From CAZVEE01 sp964625525 (GTDB taxonomy: Bacteria > Pseudomonadota > Alphaproteobacteria > JAJFIK01): a DNA stretch of 47,841 bases. Below are positions 24,611 through 33,827 of this stretch, piece after piece (the stretch's first letter is position 1; each line of letters begins with the position of its first letter). The stretch spans positions 1 to 47,841 of the forward strand of contig CAZVEE010000020.1 of the NCBI GenBank assembly GCA_964625525.1, in the 5' to 3' direction. The translations under genes and the position numbers were made by a program. Under the pieces are notes generated by a model. It had not been told where the DNA came from. It was given only the letters and a program-made list of their open reading frames with translations, and made no database searches.

Positions 24611-26116
24611 TTAGGAGCGCCCTCGGCCAAGCGCGCCCACCCGAGTCGCCACGGCTTGTCGGATCCCGGCGCCCCACTCATCCCGCGCAAGATAGGCCCG
24701 GAAGGCCGCCTTGAAATCAAGCGCATCGACCGTGCGCTCAGGCGGGATGACAAAGGGCGCCAAGACACCGGGCACCAGGGACGCGAGATTGCGTTGGGCT
24801 AGAAACACGGCCTGGGACACGGCCGCGCCAAAGGTCTGGGCCTGGGCCAGAGGCGGTTCAGGATCCTGAGTCTCCTCCAATGAGACCGGGAGAAACGCGA
24901 ACGACCGGCGCCCGAGAATGACGGGCAGAATGCGCCCATAGGCCTGCAGGTCGGCAACCAGGCCGGATATGGGCAGATGCGCCGCGAAGGAGCCGTCGAT
25001 CAACACACGCCGGCGCAGGTCCGGATGAGGCTCCCCCACCGCCGGCTCCGGGCCATGGGGATGCAGGTCAGCGGGGCTCAACACCTCTTCCACCGAGCGG
25101 AAAATAACGGGGATCCCGGCGCTCACCTCAATGGCCCGGATGAGGGCGCGGCGCATTTCGTTCTTGTCATCGCCGCGCGCCAGGGCGGACAGCGCGATGC
25201 GCATATCGCTGGCGGAGAACTGAATGGGATAGGGCTCGCCGCTTGCCAGATCCGTGGTCATGATGATGAGGGGCCGGATGCGGTCCGGCTTCTGACCCGG
25301 CGCGCACTCGCGCAAAATCCCCACGATCAGCCGCCGCAGAGCGGCACCGGAGACATCTTCCTTGCGCAGGCGTTTCCAGGCACTGGCCAGTGCATAGCGC
25401 ACAATGTCGGGCGGCGCGTGGCCGCGATCAGCCTCCAGCTCATCCTCTCCGGCCTGACCGTTGCGGGTGAAGAGCACCATGGCCACGCGCAGCCAGAGCG
25501 ACCAGATCGCCGCCATGAACAGCAAGAGCGGCCAGGACAAGGGCGGCCAGAGCCCCAGCCCAGGCTCCGCGTCAGCAATCAGGATCCAGATCAGCGGGAT
25601 CGTCTGGACCAGCAACAGCACACCACCGCCAATGAACAGCCAGCGCCCAGCGATGGACCAGATAATACGCATGAGGAAGGCCAGAAACGCCTGACGCGAT
25701 GCCAGCGACAAAAAGGCTTGCCGTCCGGCGGGACGGCGGAGCACCTGCTTGACACAGCCGGCATCGATGCCCGCTGCGACCACGGCCGCCACAAGGGCAC
25801 CAGCGGATGTGCCTGCGACCCGGGTGATGGTCATGGCGCCCGCCGCTTCTTGCTCTTGCAAGGCCTGAGCGGTTTCGAGCAGGGGCAGGAAATTCGCGCC
25901 ACCGCCCTCAAAGGCAACCTGGAGCCGGGGTGCTGCGGCGGATGCCGGACTATCGGCCATGTCCATGGGTGCGGCGGTCTGGGACGAGGCGGCGTGGGAT
26001 GATCCGCCGCGGGCCGCAGCAGTTCTGGACAAGGCTTTACGGTGAGGAGTGTCACGAAACGGTAAGTCATAAGGCGAGGCGGTGCGGGTGGGTGTCCGCG
26101 AATCCGCAAGAGCCAT
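24611..26116 (-). CDS. Patatin-like phospholipase with internal membrane segments
   Basis: A 501-residue patatin-like acyl hydrolase. The oxyanion loop is EGGGANF (GGG at 71-73), the nucleophile elbow is GTSAG (Ser104) and the catalytic Asp is in DGS (Asp374), followed by AAHLPISGLV. Two hydrophobic segments (about 152-180 and 193-216) are inserted between nucleophile and Asp, so the catalytic domain appears attached to the membrane within its own fold. The first 60 residues are low complexity (Ala/Ser/Pro). ATG 26116 has AAAGGA upstream. Patatins release fatty acids from phospholipids; substrate and topology are not known here. It lies between a lipoprotein gene and the AAA+ protease. Confidence 0.83.
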   Translation of the reverse strand: MALADSRTPTRTASPYDLPFRDTPHRKALSRTAAARGGSSHAASSQTAAPMDMADSPASAAAPRLQVAFEGGGANFLPLLETAQALQEQEAAGAMTITRVAGTSAGALVAAVVAAGIDAGCVKQVLRRPAGRQAFLSLASRQAFLAFLMRIIWSIAGRWLFIGGGVLLLVQTIPLIWILIADAEPGLGLWPPLSWPLLLFMAAIWSLWLRVAMVLFTRNGQAGEDELEADRGHAPPDIVRYALASAWKRLRKEDVSGAALRRLIVGILRECAPGQKPDRIRPLIIMTTDLASGEPYPIQFSASDMRIALSALARGDDKNEMRRALIRAIEVSAGIPVIFRSVEEVLSPADLHPHGPEPAVGEPHPDLRRRVLIDGSFAAHLPISGLVADLQAYGRILPVILGRRSFAFLPVSLEETQDPEPPLAQAQTFGAAVSQAVFLAQRNLASLVPGVLAPFVIPPERTVDALDFKAAFRAYLARDEWGAGIRQAVATRVGALGRGRS

Positions 26117-26237
26117 GCAGCATCCTTTCCCGTCGAGCAGTGAAGCTCACGGGCGAATACTACCCCTGATACACATTATGTGCCACACGCCATGATTGGT
26201 TGCATCAAGAATTCTGGCCGATGCGACCAGCGTTGCC

Positions 26238-27065
26238 TCAACTCAACCGATCGGACCCCATAGAGCGGGTCAGCAGTTCCAGCGCGCTGATGGCCTGATC
26301 CAGCCTGTCCAGAGCCTGCGGTAAATCCTGCGCCGTGGCGTCATTCACAGCCAAAATGGAGGCCACTTCCCCAAATGTCGCCCGTTGGGCCTTCAAGCGA
26401 CTGAGCGTTTCGGCAATCAGACGCAGATCCTCGCGCACGCTCTCGTCGGCGGTGAAATCCAAATGCTTCAGGCGCAGGCCCGCCGCCACATGGCTGGCGG
26501 CGCTGATGAATTGACGGGTGACGGTGGTGCGGGCGGTGAGATGGCGTTTTACGGCGGCGGCCTGATCGGCCGGGGCCTCAAAATCGGCCTTGAGCACGGT
26601 CAGATATCGGCGCGCCTCTTCTGACAGGCCGCCGGCTTGCGCCATAGTCGCGGCGGGATCACTGGACGGGGACTCCGCCGACGGCATGCCGTCGACGAGG
26701 ATATCAAACAGGGCGCCCATGGAGAGGCCGCTCTCATCTTCCGGTCCCCCCTGCCACGGGGTGCGCCGGGCGGCATCCGCTTGCACCCGCAGCTCCACCT
26801 GATCTGGGGCGAGGCCAATGGTCACGTCATCCGCGGGTTGGGAAAAACGCTCGATGTGACCGGCGGCACACCCGGCCGCCAAGGCGCCGGTCACCACCAG
26901 CGCGCTTGCGAGGGACATGACGCGGCGCCACCGGACGCGGCGCCACTGGACCATCAGGCCCGCAAGCGTCGAACCGGATCGCACGCCACCCGCGCCGTTG
27001 CCTGTGTGGCCGTGGCCGGGAAAGCCATCATTGGTCGTCCGCCCGGTTCGCTGGCGCGCAGTCAT
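26238..27065 (-). CDS. Hypothetical lipoprotein
   Basis: Not recognised. A hydrophobic segment ending in a lipobox (SLASALVVTGALAAGCAAG) predicts lipid attachment. The mature protein of about 210 residues is helical, with heptad-like stretches (VREDLRLIAETLSRLKAQRA, LPQALDRLDQAISALELL). The start is unclear: ATG 27065 has AGAGGA nine bases upstream but gives a long pre-signal region; ATG 26954 or 26918 would put the signal peptide at the N-terminus. It is 121 bases upstream of the patatin gene on the same strand, so an envelope or lipid role is plausible. Confidence 0.65.
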   Translation of the reverse strand: MTARQRTGRTTNDGFPGHGHTGNGAGGVRSGSTLAGLMVQWRRVRWRRVMSLASALVVTGALAAGCAAGHIERFSQPADDVTIGLAPDQVELRVQADAARRTPWQGGPEDESGLSMGALFDILVDGMPSAESPSSDPAATMAQAGGLSEEARRYLTVLKADFEAPADQAAAVKRHLTARTTVTRQFISAASHVAAGLRLKHLDFTADESVREDLRLIAETLSRLKAQRATFGEVASILAVNDATAQDLPQALDRLDQAISALELLTRSMGSDRLS

Positions 27066-27180
27066 ATGGCCCAATCCTCTTGGATCTCACGCGAAAGACA
27101 ACATTTCCAAAGGCCAAGGTCTCACCGCGTGATCCGCTTGGCCCCATCATCACTCAGCCCGGTGGAGCGCAAGAACCGTG

Positions 27181-27248
27181 CCCTTGATATCAGTGTGCCC
27201 TTGATATCAGTGTGCCCTCGATATCAGTGTGCCCTTGATATCAGTGTG
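27181..27248 (+). repeat. 17-bp tandem repeat, four units
   Basis: CCCTTGATATCAGTGTG repeated four times head to tail; unit 3 has one change (C for T at its fifth base). Each unit contains the palindrome GATATC. It lies in the 490-base gap between the divergent lipoprotein and E1/transketolase-like genes. No other gene or clear promoter was found in this gap, although 27420-27465 is AT-rich and could hold one. Confidence 0.9.
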
Positions 27249-27556
27249 CCCGTGGCACGACCGTGCCCCGAGATAATCATGCCCCGGTCAGACACCATCC
27301 CAAGCGCCCGACCAACCATCCAAGACGGCCGACTGGCAATGCAGGTGGTGAGTATGCCCCTCCATGTCGCGTTTAAGGCTGGTGAGCCGTCGCGACACGC
27401 GGCGTATTGTGCCGGTGCGAAGGCGATTTGCCAATATTCAAATGTGTAAACACCCCAAGTGCGCCACGGTTTCTCCACAACGGGATGCCGGGGCCCCGTT
27501 CTGGTATAACCCGGCCACACGCTGTCACGACAAAAGGCCATGGGAGGGCCGCGCCT

Positions 27557-29920
27557 GTGACCACCGATTCCCGCCCGGGCGCGTCCGCGCCCTACGCTGA
27601 TCATGATCTGTTGTGCCTGGAGCACCTGGAGCGGCGCCTGCAATGGCTGTCCTCCTGGACGATTCACAACGCCAATCACCGGCGCGACAGCCGCGACGGC
27701 CTGAAAGTCGGCGGCCATCAGGCCTCCTGTGCCTCCATGACCACCATCATGACGGCGCTTTACTTCCACGTCCTGAAGCCGGAAGACCGGATTTCAGTGA
27801 AACCTCACGCAAGCCCGGTTTTTCATGCGGTGCAGTATCTTCTGGGCCAGCAGACCCAGGACCAGCTCGACCGCTTCCGCGCCTTTGGCGGGGCCCAGTC
27901 CTACCCCTCTCGCACCAAAGATCGTGACGATGTGGACTTCTCCACGGGCTCGGTCGGCCTTGGGGTGGCGATCACGGCCTTTGCCGCACTGGTGCAAGAC
28001 TATCTTGAGGGTCATGGCCTGCGCACGCCAGAAGACCGGGGGCGGATGATTTCGCTGCTCGGCGATGCGGAGCTGGACGAAGGCAATATCTACGAGGCGC
28101 TGTTGGAAGCGGCCAAGCACGATATCCGCAACACCTGGTGGATCGTGGACTATAACCGCCAGAGCCTGGATGCGGTGACGCCGGAGCATATGGGCCAGCG
28201 TATCACGGGCATGTTCGCGGCCGCGGGCTGGGAGGTCATGGTGCTGCGTTATGGCCGGCGCTTGCGCGCCGCCTTTGCCCAGACGGGCGGCGACACCCTG
28301 CGCCAATGGATCGAGGACTGCCCCAATGATCTTTATGCAGCACTGACTTTCGAAGGCGGAGCCGCCTGGCGCCGGGTGCTGACGGAAGACCTCAAGGACA
28401 CGCCGATCCTCACCTGGATTGCGAGCCAAAGCGATGACGACCTGGCGGCACTGATGACCAATCTGGGCGGTCACTGCCTGCCCACGCTTCTCGACGCTTT
28501 CCATGGTATCGCCGATGACAAGCCACGCCTGATCCTGTGCTACACGATCAAGGGGTTGGGCCTGCCCTTTCAGGGGCACAAGGATAATCACGCCGGCCTC
28601 ATGACCCCGACGCAGGTGGAGACCCTGCGCACTCAGATGGGGATTGCCGAAGGTGCGGAGTGGGAGCCGCTGGCGGGCCTGCCGGACACTGTGCGCACGC
28701 ATGTGGCGGATTATCTCAAGGCCGTGCCCTTCGCCGCCCGCGCGCCCCGCCGCTTTGACGCCGCACCGGTGCCCGTGCCGGGCCGCGACGCTTTCCCCAA
28801 CCAATTTCCCGACACCATCGCCACCCAGGCCGCATTCGGCCGTATCTTGAATGATATTGCTCGTGAGGACAGCCTGCTGGCGCGCCGCATTGTCACCACG
28901 TCCCCGGACGTGACCGTGTCCACCAATCTGGGCGCCTGGGTGAATGCGCGCGGGCGCTTTGCCAGCCGCGCCCGCGAAGACCTGTTCCGAAGCCGGAAAA
29001 TCGCCTCGCCGCAACGCTGGCAGGCACAGCGGGATGGCCAGCACATCGAACTGGGCATTGCCGAGCATAATCTGTTCCTGCTCCTGGGTGCGCTGGGGCT
29101 GTCCCATTCCCTGTTCGGTGAGCGGCTGTTGCCGGTGGGCACGCTCTATGACCCCTTTATCGCACGGGGGCTCGATGCACTGAATTATGCAGTTTATCAG
29201 GATGCGCGGTTTCTGCTGGTGGCGACACCATCGGGCATCACGCTGGGGCCTGAAGGCGGCGCGCACCAGTCCATCAGCACGCCGCTCATCGGCATGGGGC
29301 AGCCGGGATTGACCTATTTCGAGCCGGCCTTCGCCGATGAGGTGGCGGTCATCATGCGCTGGGCTTTTGAGCATATGCAGGCACCGGATGGCGAGTCCGT
29401 CTATCTCCGGCTCTCCACCCGGGCGCTTCAGCAGCCCGCGCGCGCCATGGATGACGCCTTGGCCCAAGCCATTGTCGCGGGGGCGTACTGGCATGTGGCG
29501 CCAGGCGTGGGCGCACCGCTCGCACTCGTCTACACCGGCGCGGTGGCGCCGGAAGTGCTGGAGGCGTTCGAGACTTTGCGCGAAGATGTGCCCGATGCGG
29601 GCCTGCTGGCGGTCCCCTCGCCCGATCGTCTGTACCGGGATTGGCGGGCAAGCCTGGAGCAACCCTGGACGGGGTCCGGGCCCGCAATGAGCGTGATCGC
29701 GCGACTGCTCGCGCCCTTGGGCGCCCATGCGGGCCTCGTTACAGTGCAGGACGGCGCGCCGGCGGCGCTGTCCTGGCTCGGCTCGGTGCGGGGCCAGCGG
29801 CTGGTGCCGCTAGGGATTGAGCGGTTCGGCCAGGTGGGCGACCTGCCGGATCTCTATCGGGAATACCGCCTTGATGCCGAGGCCATTCTCGACGCCTGCG
29901 CCGGCGCGCTCAGCCGCTAG
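27557..29920 (+). CDS. Thiamine-diphosphate enzyme, transketolase / pyruvate dehydrogenase E1-like
   Basis: A 787-residue ThDP-dependent enzyme with the three domains of homodimeric E1 and transketolase. The cofactor motif GDAELDEGNIYEALLEAAKH...IVDYN (GDx(n)N) resembles AceE (GDGEMDEP...). GHQASCASM, KGLGLPFQGHKDN, IELGIAEHNLF (the Glu that activates ThDP) and TPSGITLGPEGGAHQSI are also visible. It is shorter than AceE (about 890 residues) and longer than transketolase (about 660), so donor and acceptor are not defined. GTG 27557 follows GGGAGGG; a start at 27407 is in frame. The last 11 bases overlap the convergent methyltransferase gene. No E2 or E3 gene is near, which argues against a standard pyruvate dehydrogenase role. 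Confidence 0.8.
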   Translation: MTTDSRPGASAPYADHDLLCLEHLERRLQWLSSWTIHNANHRRDSRDGLKVGGHQASCASMTTIMTALYFHVLKPEDRISVKPHASPVFHAVQYLLGQQTQDQLDRFRAFGGAQSYPSRTKDRDDVDFSTGSVGLGVAITAFAALVQDYLEGHGLRTPEDRGRMISLLGDAELDEGNIYEALLEAAKHDIRNTWWIVDYNRQSLDAVTPEHMGQRITGMFAAAGWEVMVLRYGRRLRAAFAQTGGDTLRQWIEDCPNDLYAALTFEGGAAWRRVLTEDLKDTPILTWIASQSDDDLAALMTNLGGHCLPTLLDAFHGIADDKPRLILCYTIKGLGLPFQGHKDNHAGLMTPTQVETLRTQMGIAEGAEWEPLAGLPDTVRTHVADYLKAVPFAARAPRRFDAAPVPVPGRDAFPNQFPDTIATQAAFGRILNDIAREDSLLARRIVTTSPDVTVSTNLGAWVNARGRFASRAREDLFRSRKIASPQRWQAQRDGQHIELGIAEHNLFLLLGALGLSHSLFGERLLPVGTLYDPFIARGLDALNYAVYQDARFLLVATPSGITLGPEGGAHQSISTPLIGMGQPGLTYFEPAFADEVAVIMRWAFEHMQAPDGESVYLRLSTRALQQPARAMDDALAQAIVAGAYWHVAPGVGAPLALVYTGAVAPEVLEAFETLREDVPDAGLLAVPSPDRLYRDWRASLEQPWTGSGPAMSVIARLLAPLGAHAGLVTVQDGAPAALSWLGSVRGQRLVPLGIERFGQVGDLPDLYREYRLDAEAILDACAGALSR

Positions 29921-31181
29921 CGCCGGTCTGCGTGAAGGCTGGCGTTAAGGCCTCATCGCCCACCAAATCCACGAAGACCAAGCCGCTTTTGCGCAGATTG
30001 GCGGCCATATGCTTGCGATAGGCCGGCCGGGTGCACAGCAACACGATCAACGGCCGGCCGGCCGCATCCGCGCGGGACAACACAGGCCGGTCCATGAACC
30101 GTCCGCCCGGCGCCACATCGTCGATGATCACCGCCGGATCAAGACCGGGCACAAGCCCCGCCAGCGCCGCGCTGAACATGCCCGCGCCATAAAGCGCCAC
30201 CGCCTGCCCTTGCGCATGGGCCAGCGCCAACGCCCGTTCCGCCCGGATCGCCACCCGGCGCCACCACAGTTCATGACCGCGATAGAACGCCCCCGCCTGT
30301 TCTGCTTCGCCGCTGAGATCGGGCGCCTCACGGCGCGGTGTGCCGGCCTGGGCCAGAACATGACAGGTGGAGACGCAATCCTCCATATGCAGAACATCAA
30401 AGCCCGCCTCTTCCAGCGCGGCGCGCAGCCGCGTCTGCGTGAACAGCGTCGCCAGATCCCAAATGCGCGGCGCCTCCACCGCATGTTCCAGGGTCACCAC
30501 CTCAAAACTCACCAGCGCATTATCGCTACAGATGCCGCGCACCGCCGCCAGAGACGCCATCAAATCAGTGCAGTTCAGGACCTCATGGGCGATCACCACA
30601 TCAAAGCGCTGCCCGGAAAACAATTGTGGATCGAAGAAGTCGCGAATGAAGCCCGGCCGACCCGAGGCTGGCGGCCAGTCATCGCTCAGCATGGGGCTCG
30701 GATCGACACCGATCACGCGCCAAGTCTGAAAGCGATGGGCGAAGCGGCGCGTCAAATGCCCTTCCCCACAACCGATTTCCAACATCGCGCCTTGGGGCTG
30801 GGTGCCGAAGCGCTCCCGGCACTGATCGAACAAAAAGGCTTCAACCACATGGCGCCGATGCAGCGCCGCGCCACCTTTCACGATCACGTCACTGCGCCGG
30901 CGGGCGGGCGCGTTGGCGCTTTCCCCATCGCCTTGCCGGAACAACCGGCGCAGCGCATCGCGCGGATCGAACACCGTGTCGACCAGGCCGCAAGCCGGGC
31001 ACAGCACCCGCAGCGCGCTCGTGCCCTTGAGATGCACGCCCGTGCTCGTCACCAGGGGTGCCGTGGCCGCGTCGGCCGTGCCCAACACGCTCATCTCCCC
31101 TGTCCATCCGCATGCCCTACAGGCACGCGCCGCTTGGGCGCGCGCGCCTATCGGCACGTTCGCCTTGTCCGGTCCCGCCAT
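29910..31181 (-). CDS. Methyltransferase with N-terminal zinc ribbon and C-terminal Rossmann-like domain
   Basis: A 423-residue protein in three parts. An N-terminal Cys4 ribbon (CRACG ... CPACG) is followed by a SAM-binding domain with motif I MLEIGCGEGHLTRRF and VIGVDPSPML, FDVVIAHEVLNC. The C-terminal part, AVALYGAGMFSAALAGLVPG...AVIIDDVAPGG, resembles the C-methyltransferase C-terminal domain. This architecture recalls sugar C-methyltransferases such as TylC3/CloU, which act on NDP-sugars. The N-terminal Cys pattern and DLATLFTQTRL differ enough to leave the substrate open. ATG 31181 has AAGGTGAAGGG upstream. It overlaps the 3' end of the E1-like gene and diverges from the PhyH-like gene. 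Confidence 0.8.
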   Translation of the reverse strand: MAGPDKANVPIGARAQAARACRACGWTGEMSVLGTADAATAPLVTSTGVHLKGTSALRVLCPACGLVDTVFDPRDALRRLFRQGDGESANAPARRRSDVIVKGGAALHRRHVVEAFLFDQCRERFGTQPQGAMLEIGCGEGHLTRRFAHRFQTWRVIGVDPSPMLSDDWPPASGRPGFIRDFFDPQLFSGQRFDVVIAHEVLNCTDLMASLAAVRGICSDNALVSFEVVTLEHAVEAPRIWDLATLFTQTRLRAALEEAGFDVLHMEDCVSTCHVLAQAGTPRREAPDLSGEAEQAGAFYRGHELWWRRVAIRAERALALAHAQGQAVALYGAGMFSAALAGLVPGLDPAVIIDDVAPGGRFMDRPVLSRADAAGRPLIVLLCTRPAYRKHMAANLRKSGLVFVDLVGDEALTPAFTQTGASG

Positions 31182-31310
31182 GATCCCTTCACCTTTCACC
31201 GCTGACCACCGCCAGGACCCTATCAGCGCTCGCTTAACCACATCTTTAGCGCCCGGCCCCTTTCTGGTGTTGCAGGGGTGCACGCGTGGTGAACGGAGGA
31301 TAAAGACGCG

Positions 31311-32471
31311 ATGGCCCTGCCCGCACCCGGACTGAAACCGACTGTTTTCCCCGCACCGTCCTATACGGAGCATCCCGCGTTTCGCTCCTTTGCCCATGAA
31401 GCCGCGGACAGACAAGCGGAAGATGACGCGCATTCCCTGGACCGCTGGCGGGGCGATGCGCTGCTGCGCCCGGATCCGGATCCGGGCGAGTGGGGCGGCC
31501 TTTTCACCCGCCAATTGCGCACGCTGACCACTGCGCTGAGTGCTCGCCATCCGGACCCGGCCTATAGCCGTTTTCTCGCCAGCTTGAGCGAGCGGTTGAG
31601 CGCACTGGTGCGCGCCGCCTTTGCCGCGCGCGGGCATCAAAACCGATTTCGCCAGAATGGCTTAACCGGGGACGCCCAACACCAGCTTGAGGCGCTGCGC
31701 CGGCATGGCTTTGCGAGCGTACCGGCTGGTGGGATCAACCTCTGCCCTCCATCGGAGGCGTTACGCACCGCCCAATTTGAGGCGCTGAGCCGACATGCGC
31801 AGACTGGCGCGCCGCGCGTGCGCCTTGATCTCAGCGCCGATGATACGTTGATGGCGTGGCTGCGGGAGCAAGCAGACGCGTTATCCTTGCGCGCCACCGC
31901 CCGGGCTTATCGGGGCATGCCGCTGCATCTGACCGATGCCGCCCTGGAGCTTAGCTGTCCGCATGCCGATTGGTGGCGCGCGGTGCGCTACCCGGAAACC
32001 GGTACCGCACGCCCGGCCACGGCAGACCTTCATCACGACACGGACGTGACAACAGTCACGGGCCTGATCGCCATTGACACCCCTCCGCCTGAAAGCGGCG
32101 CCTTTGCCTATATTGCCGGCAGCCATGACTGGCCCCGGGCGCCGCTCTCTTTTCTCGCGGCCAAGGCGCTCGACCAACTCGGCGCCCATCCCTTCCTGGT
32201 CAATCCCGCGGCCCGGCCGCTCTTCATGCGCTTGCCGCGCACCCTGCGCCAGGTGGCCTCGCTCGGCGATGACTTGTGCGACGGTGGTTGGGAGGCAGTA
32301 GATGTTCTAGAGGCGGAACGCATCGTCGATTTTCAGAATACCCCATGCGTGCTCTATGATGGTGCCTTGGGTCTGCACCGGTCGCTGCCGAGCATGGGCG
32401 GCTTGCGTTGGTTGCTGGTGCTCCGCTTTCGAATGGCCGAGCACGCGGGGATCAGCCCCACACGGCCTTGA
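31311..32471 (+). CDS. PhyH-like Fe(II)/2-oxoglutarate dioxygenase
   Basis: A 386-residue protein whose second half fits the phytanoyl-CoA dioxygenase fold. His241 and Asp243 (ADLHHDTD) and His356 (LGLHRSLP) make an HxD...H iron triad, with Arg366 ten residues later as a candidate 2-oxoglutarate anchor. SGAFAYIAGSHDW is a common PhyH stretch. The first 120 residues are helical and unassigned. ATG 31311 follows GGAGGA at nine bases. The catalytic residues look intact, unlike several neighbours. It overlaps the convergent aminoacyl-ligase-like gene by 20 bases. The substrate is unknown. Confidence 0.7.
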   Translation: MALPAPGLKPTVFPAPSYTEHPAFRSFAHEAADRQAEDDAHSLDRWRGDALLRPDPDPGEWGGLFTRQLRTLTTALSARHPDPAYSRFLASLSERLSALVRAAFAARGHQNRFRQNGLTGDAQHQLEALRRHGFASVPAGGINLCPPSEALRTAQFEALSRHAQTGAPRVRLDLSADDTLMAWLREQADALSLRATARAYRGMPLHLTDAALELSCPHADWWRAVRYPETGTARPATADLHHDTDVTTVTGLIAIDTPPPESGAFAYIAGSHDWPRAPLSFLAAKALDQLGAHPFLVNPAARPLFMRLPRTLRQVASLGDDLCDGGWEAVDVLEAERIVDFQNTPCVLYDGALGLHRSLPSMGGLRWLLVLRFRMAEHAGISPTRP

Positions 32472-33672
32472 CCGTTTCTGCACTGACCGGCGCCTCGATG
32501 CCGAGTGCCGCGCGCGCGCCGGTAGGCCACCGTTCCAGGTCCATCCCATACTGGGCATGCAGCACGAAAATCAGTGGCTCCAGCGCCAGGCTCATACAGG
32601 CCGCGAACGGATGGCCGCCATCCGGCGTGACCTTGTGAAAAGCGCGCCCCAGCGCGTCCAGATGCAGTGATACCGAGCCGATGGTCAAGAACTGGCCAGC
32701 ATAAGGCAGACGCGCCCGCAGATCATATTTCAGGCGTGACGAGCGCTGAAACACCTGGTGCAACGTGCCCTGGGACCCGAAAACCGGATCGCTGCTCGCC
32801 TCGATGCGCAGCTCCAGGTCCAACGTCTCGGCAAAGACCACAAGATCATCGAGCCAGGTTTCCTTGGCGGCATTGACAAAGGCCTCACTGCCGCTGGCCA
32901 TGATGCTCCGCACCGTGATGGCCTTCAGACCACCAGCAAGGCCCGTGGAACCGTCAGCTTCCGTGAACACTTTGCCAACGGTCGTATAAGCGACATCCGT
33001 GGCCCCGGCGAGCCCCACACTGACAAGTGCGGCGGTGGAACTGGGCATCGTCTGAAGCCCCAATCGAGCCGGGGCAAAGGTATGATCCAACGGCACCCGG
33101 CGATAAGGGTCTCCTTTACGCTGGGCCTTGGCAAACGCGCGGCGCGATCGATAATCGGGCCGCACTTCCGCACACAGAATGGTAGCCTGCGGAAAGGTGT
33201 GGAAGTGATGTGTGGCGCGGAACATCTCTACCGGCCAAAGGGGCGGCACATCGGCCTCATGCGCACCGTAGGCCGTGGCCAGGCCGGCAAACAGGGCATC
33301 AGCTTGACGCACCAGCGCCAGAAACGGCCCCGTAAAGGCATAAAGGCCGGGCGCGATGCGCACCACTTCGCCGCGCTCGGCCAGAACCGGTGTGGGATCC
33401 GGCGCCACGCCGCGCGCCGAACTGCGCTCGAAAATCAGATCTTCGTCCAGGGTCTCGGAGACATGGACTAAGCGGTCAAGAAGCTGTTGCAGATCGCGCG
33501 CCCGCGCGCCCTGGCCCGGCTCGCCTTCCAGCACTACCGACACCTGATCGGCGGTGAAGTCCACGCGCGCCGGCGAGAAACTTCGGTCGATGGCCTGGCG
33601 CAGATAGTCCACCGCATTTGCCGCGATCGGCGCTTTGACCGAAGCAGTTAGCACACGTTCGGCCTTAGCCAT
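32452..33672 (-). CDS. Class II aminoacyl-tRNA-synthetase-like / aa:carrier-protein-ligase-like protein (degenerate)
   Basis: A 406-residue protein. Residues about 100-385 resemble seryl-tRNA-synthetase-like amino acid:[carrier protein] ligases: GLYAFTGPF (110-117), PPLWPVEMFRATHHFHTFP (143-161), SSDPVFG (293-299), LKYDLRARLPY (314-324) and AACMSLALEPLIFVLHAQYG (357-376). In active relatives, as I recall them, the last motif is AC-GFG-ER, with Arg as motif 3. Here ALEP replaces it, and one of the zinc Cys positions reads SST. Amino-acid activation is therefore doubtful. The first 90 residues are a separate domain (VDYLRQAIDRSFSP...DLQQLLDRLVHVSET). No carrier protein gene is nearby. ATG 33672 is chosen over 33690 and 33735. 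Confidence 0.6.
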   Translation of the reverse strand: MAKAERVLTASVKAPIAANAVDYLRQAIDRSFSPARVDFTADQVSVVLEGEPGQGARARDLQQLLDRLVHVSETLDEDLIFERSSARGVAPDPTPVLAERGEVVRIAPGLYAFTGPFLALVRQADALFAGLATAYGAHEADVPPLWPVEMFRATHHFHTFPQATILCAEVRPDYRSRRAFAKAQRKGDPYRRVPLDHTFAPARLGLQTMPSSTAALVSVGLAGATDVAYTTVGKVFTEADGSTGLAGGLKAITVRSIMASGSEAFVNAAKETWLDDLVVFAETLDLELRIEASSDPVFGSQGTLHQVFQRSSRLKYDLRARLPYAGQFLTIGSVSLHLDALGRAFHKVTPDGGHPFAACMSLALEPLIFVLHAQYGMDLERWPTGARAALGIEAPVSAETVKAVWG

Positions 33673-33827
33673 ATGTCGCGCTCTTCTCATTGTGATCTGG
33701 GCTCGGAAAAACCATCGATCCCCCTCCCTTTCCAAACTCTTAAAGGCGGGCCGCCCAACCGGTTAACGCGATCCCTCAAATTGCACTGGTGGACGTAACC
33801 GGGTGGTGAGGCTGTCGCGCTACGGTC

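Noticed and set aside
27181..27248. CRISPR array
   Set aside because: Units of 17 bases abut with no spacers, and no cas gene is near.
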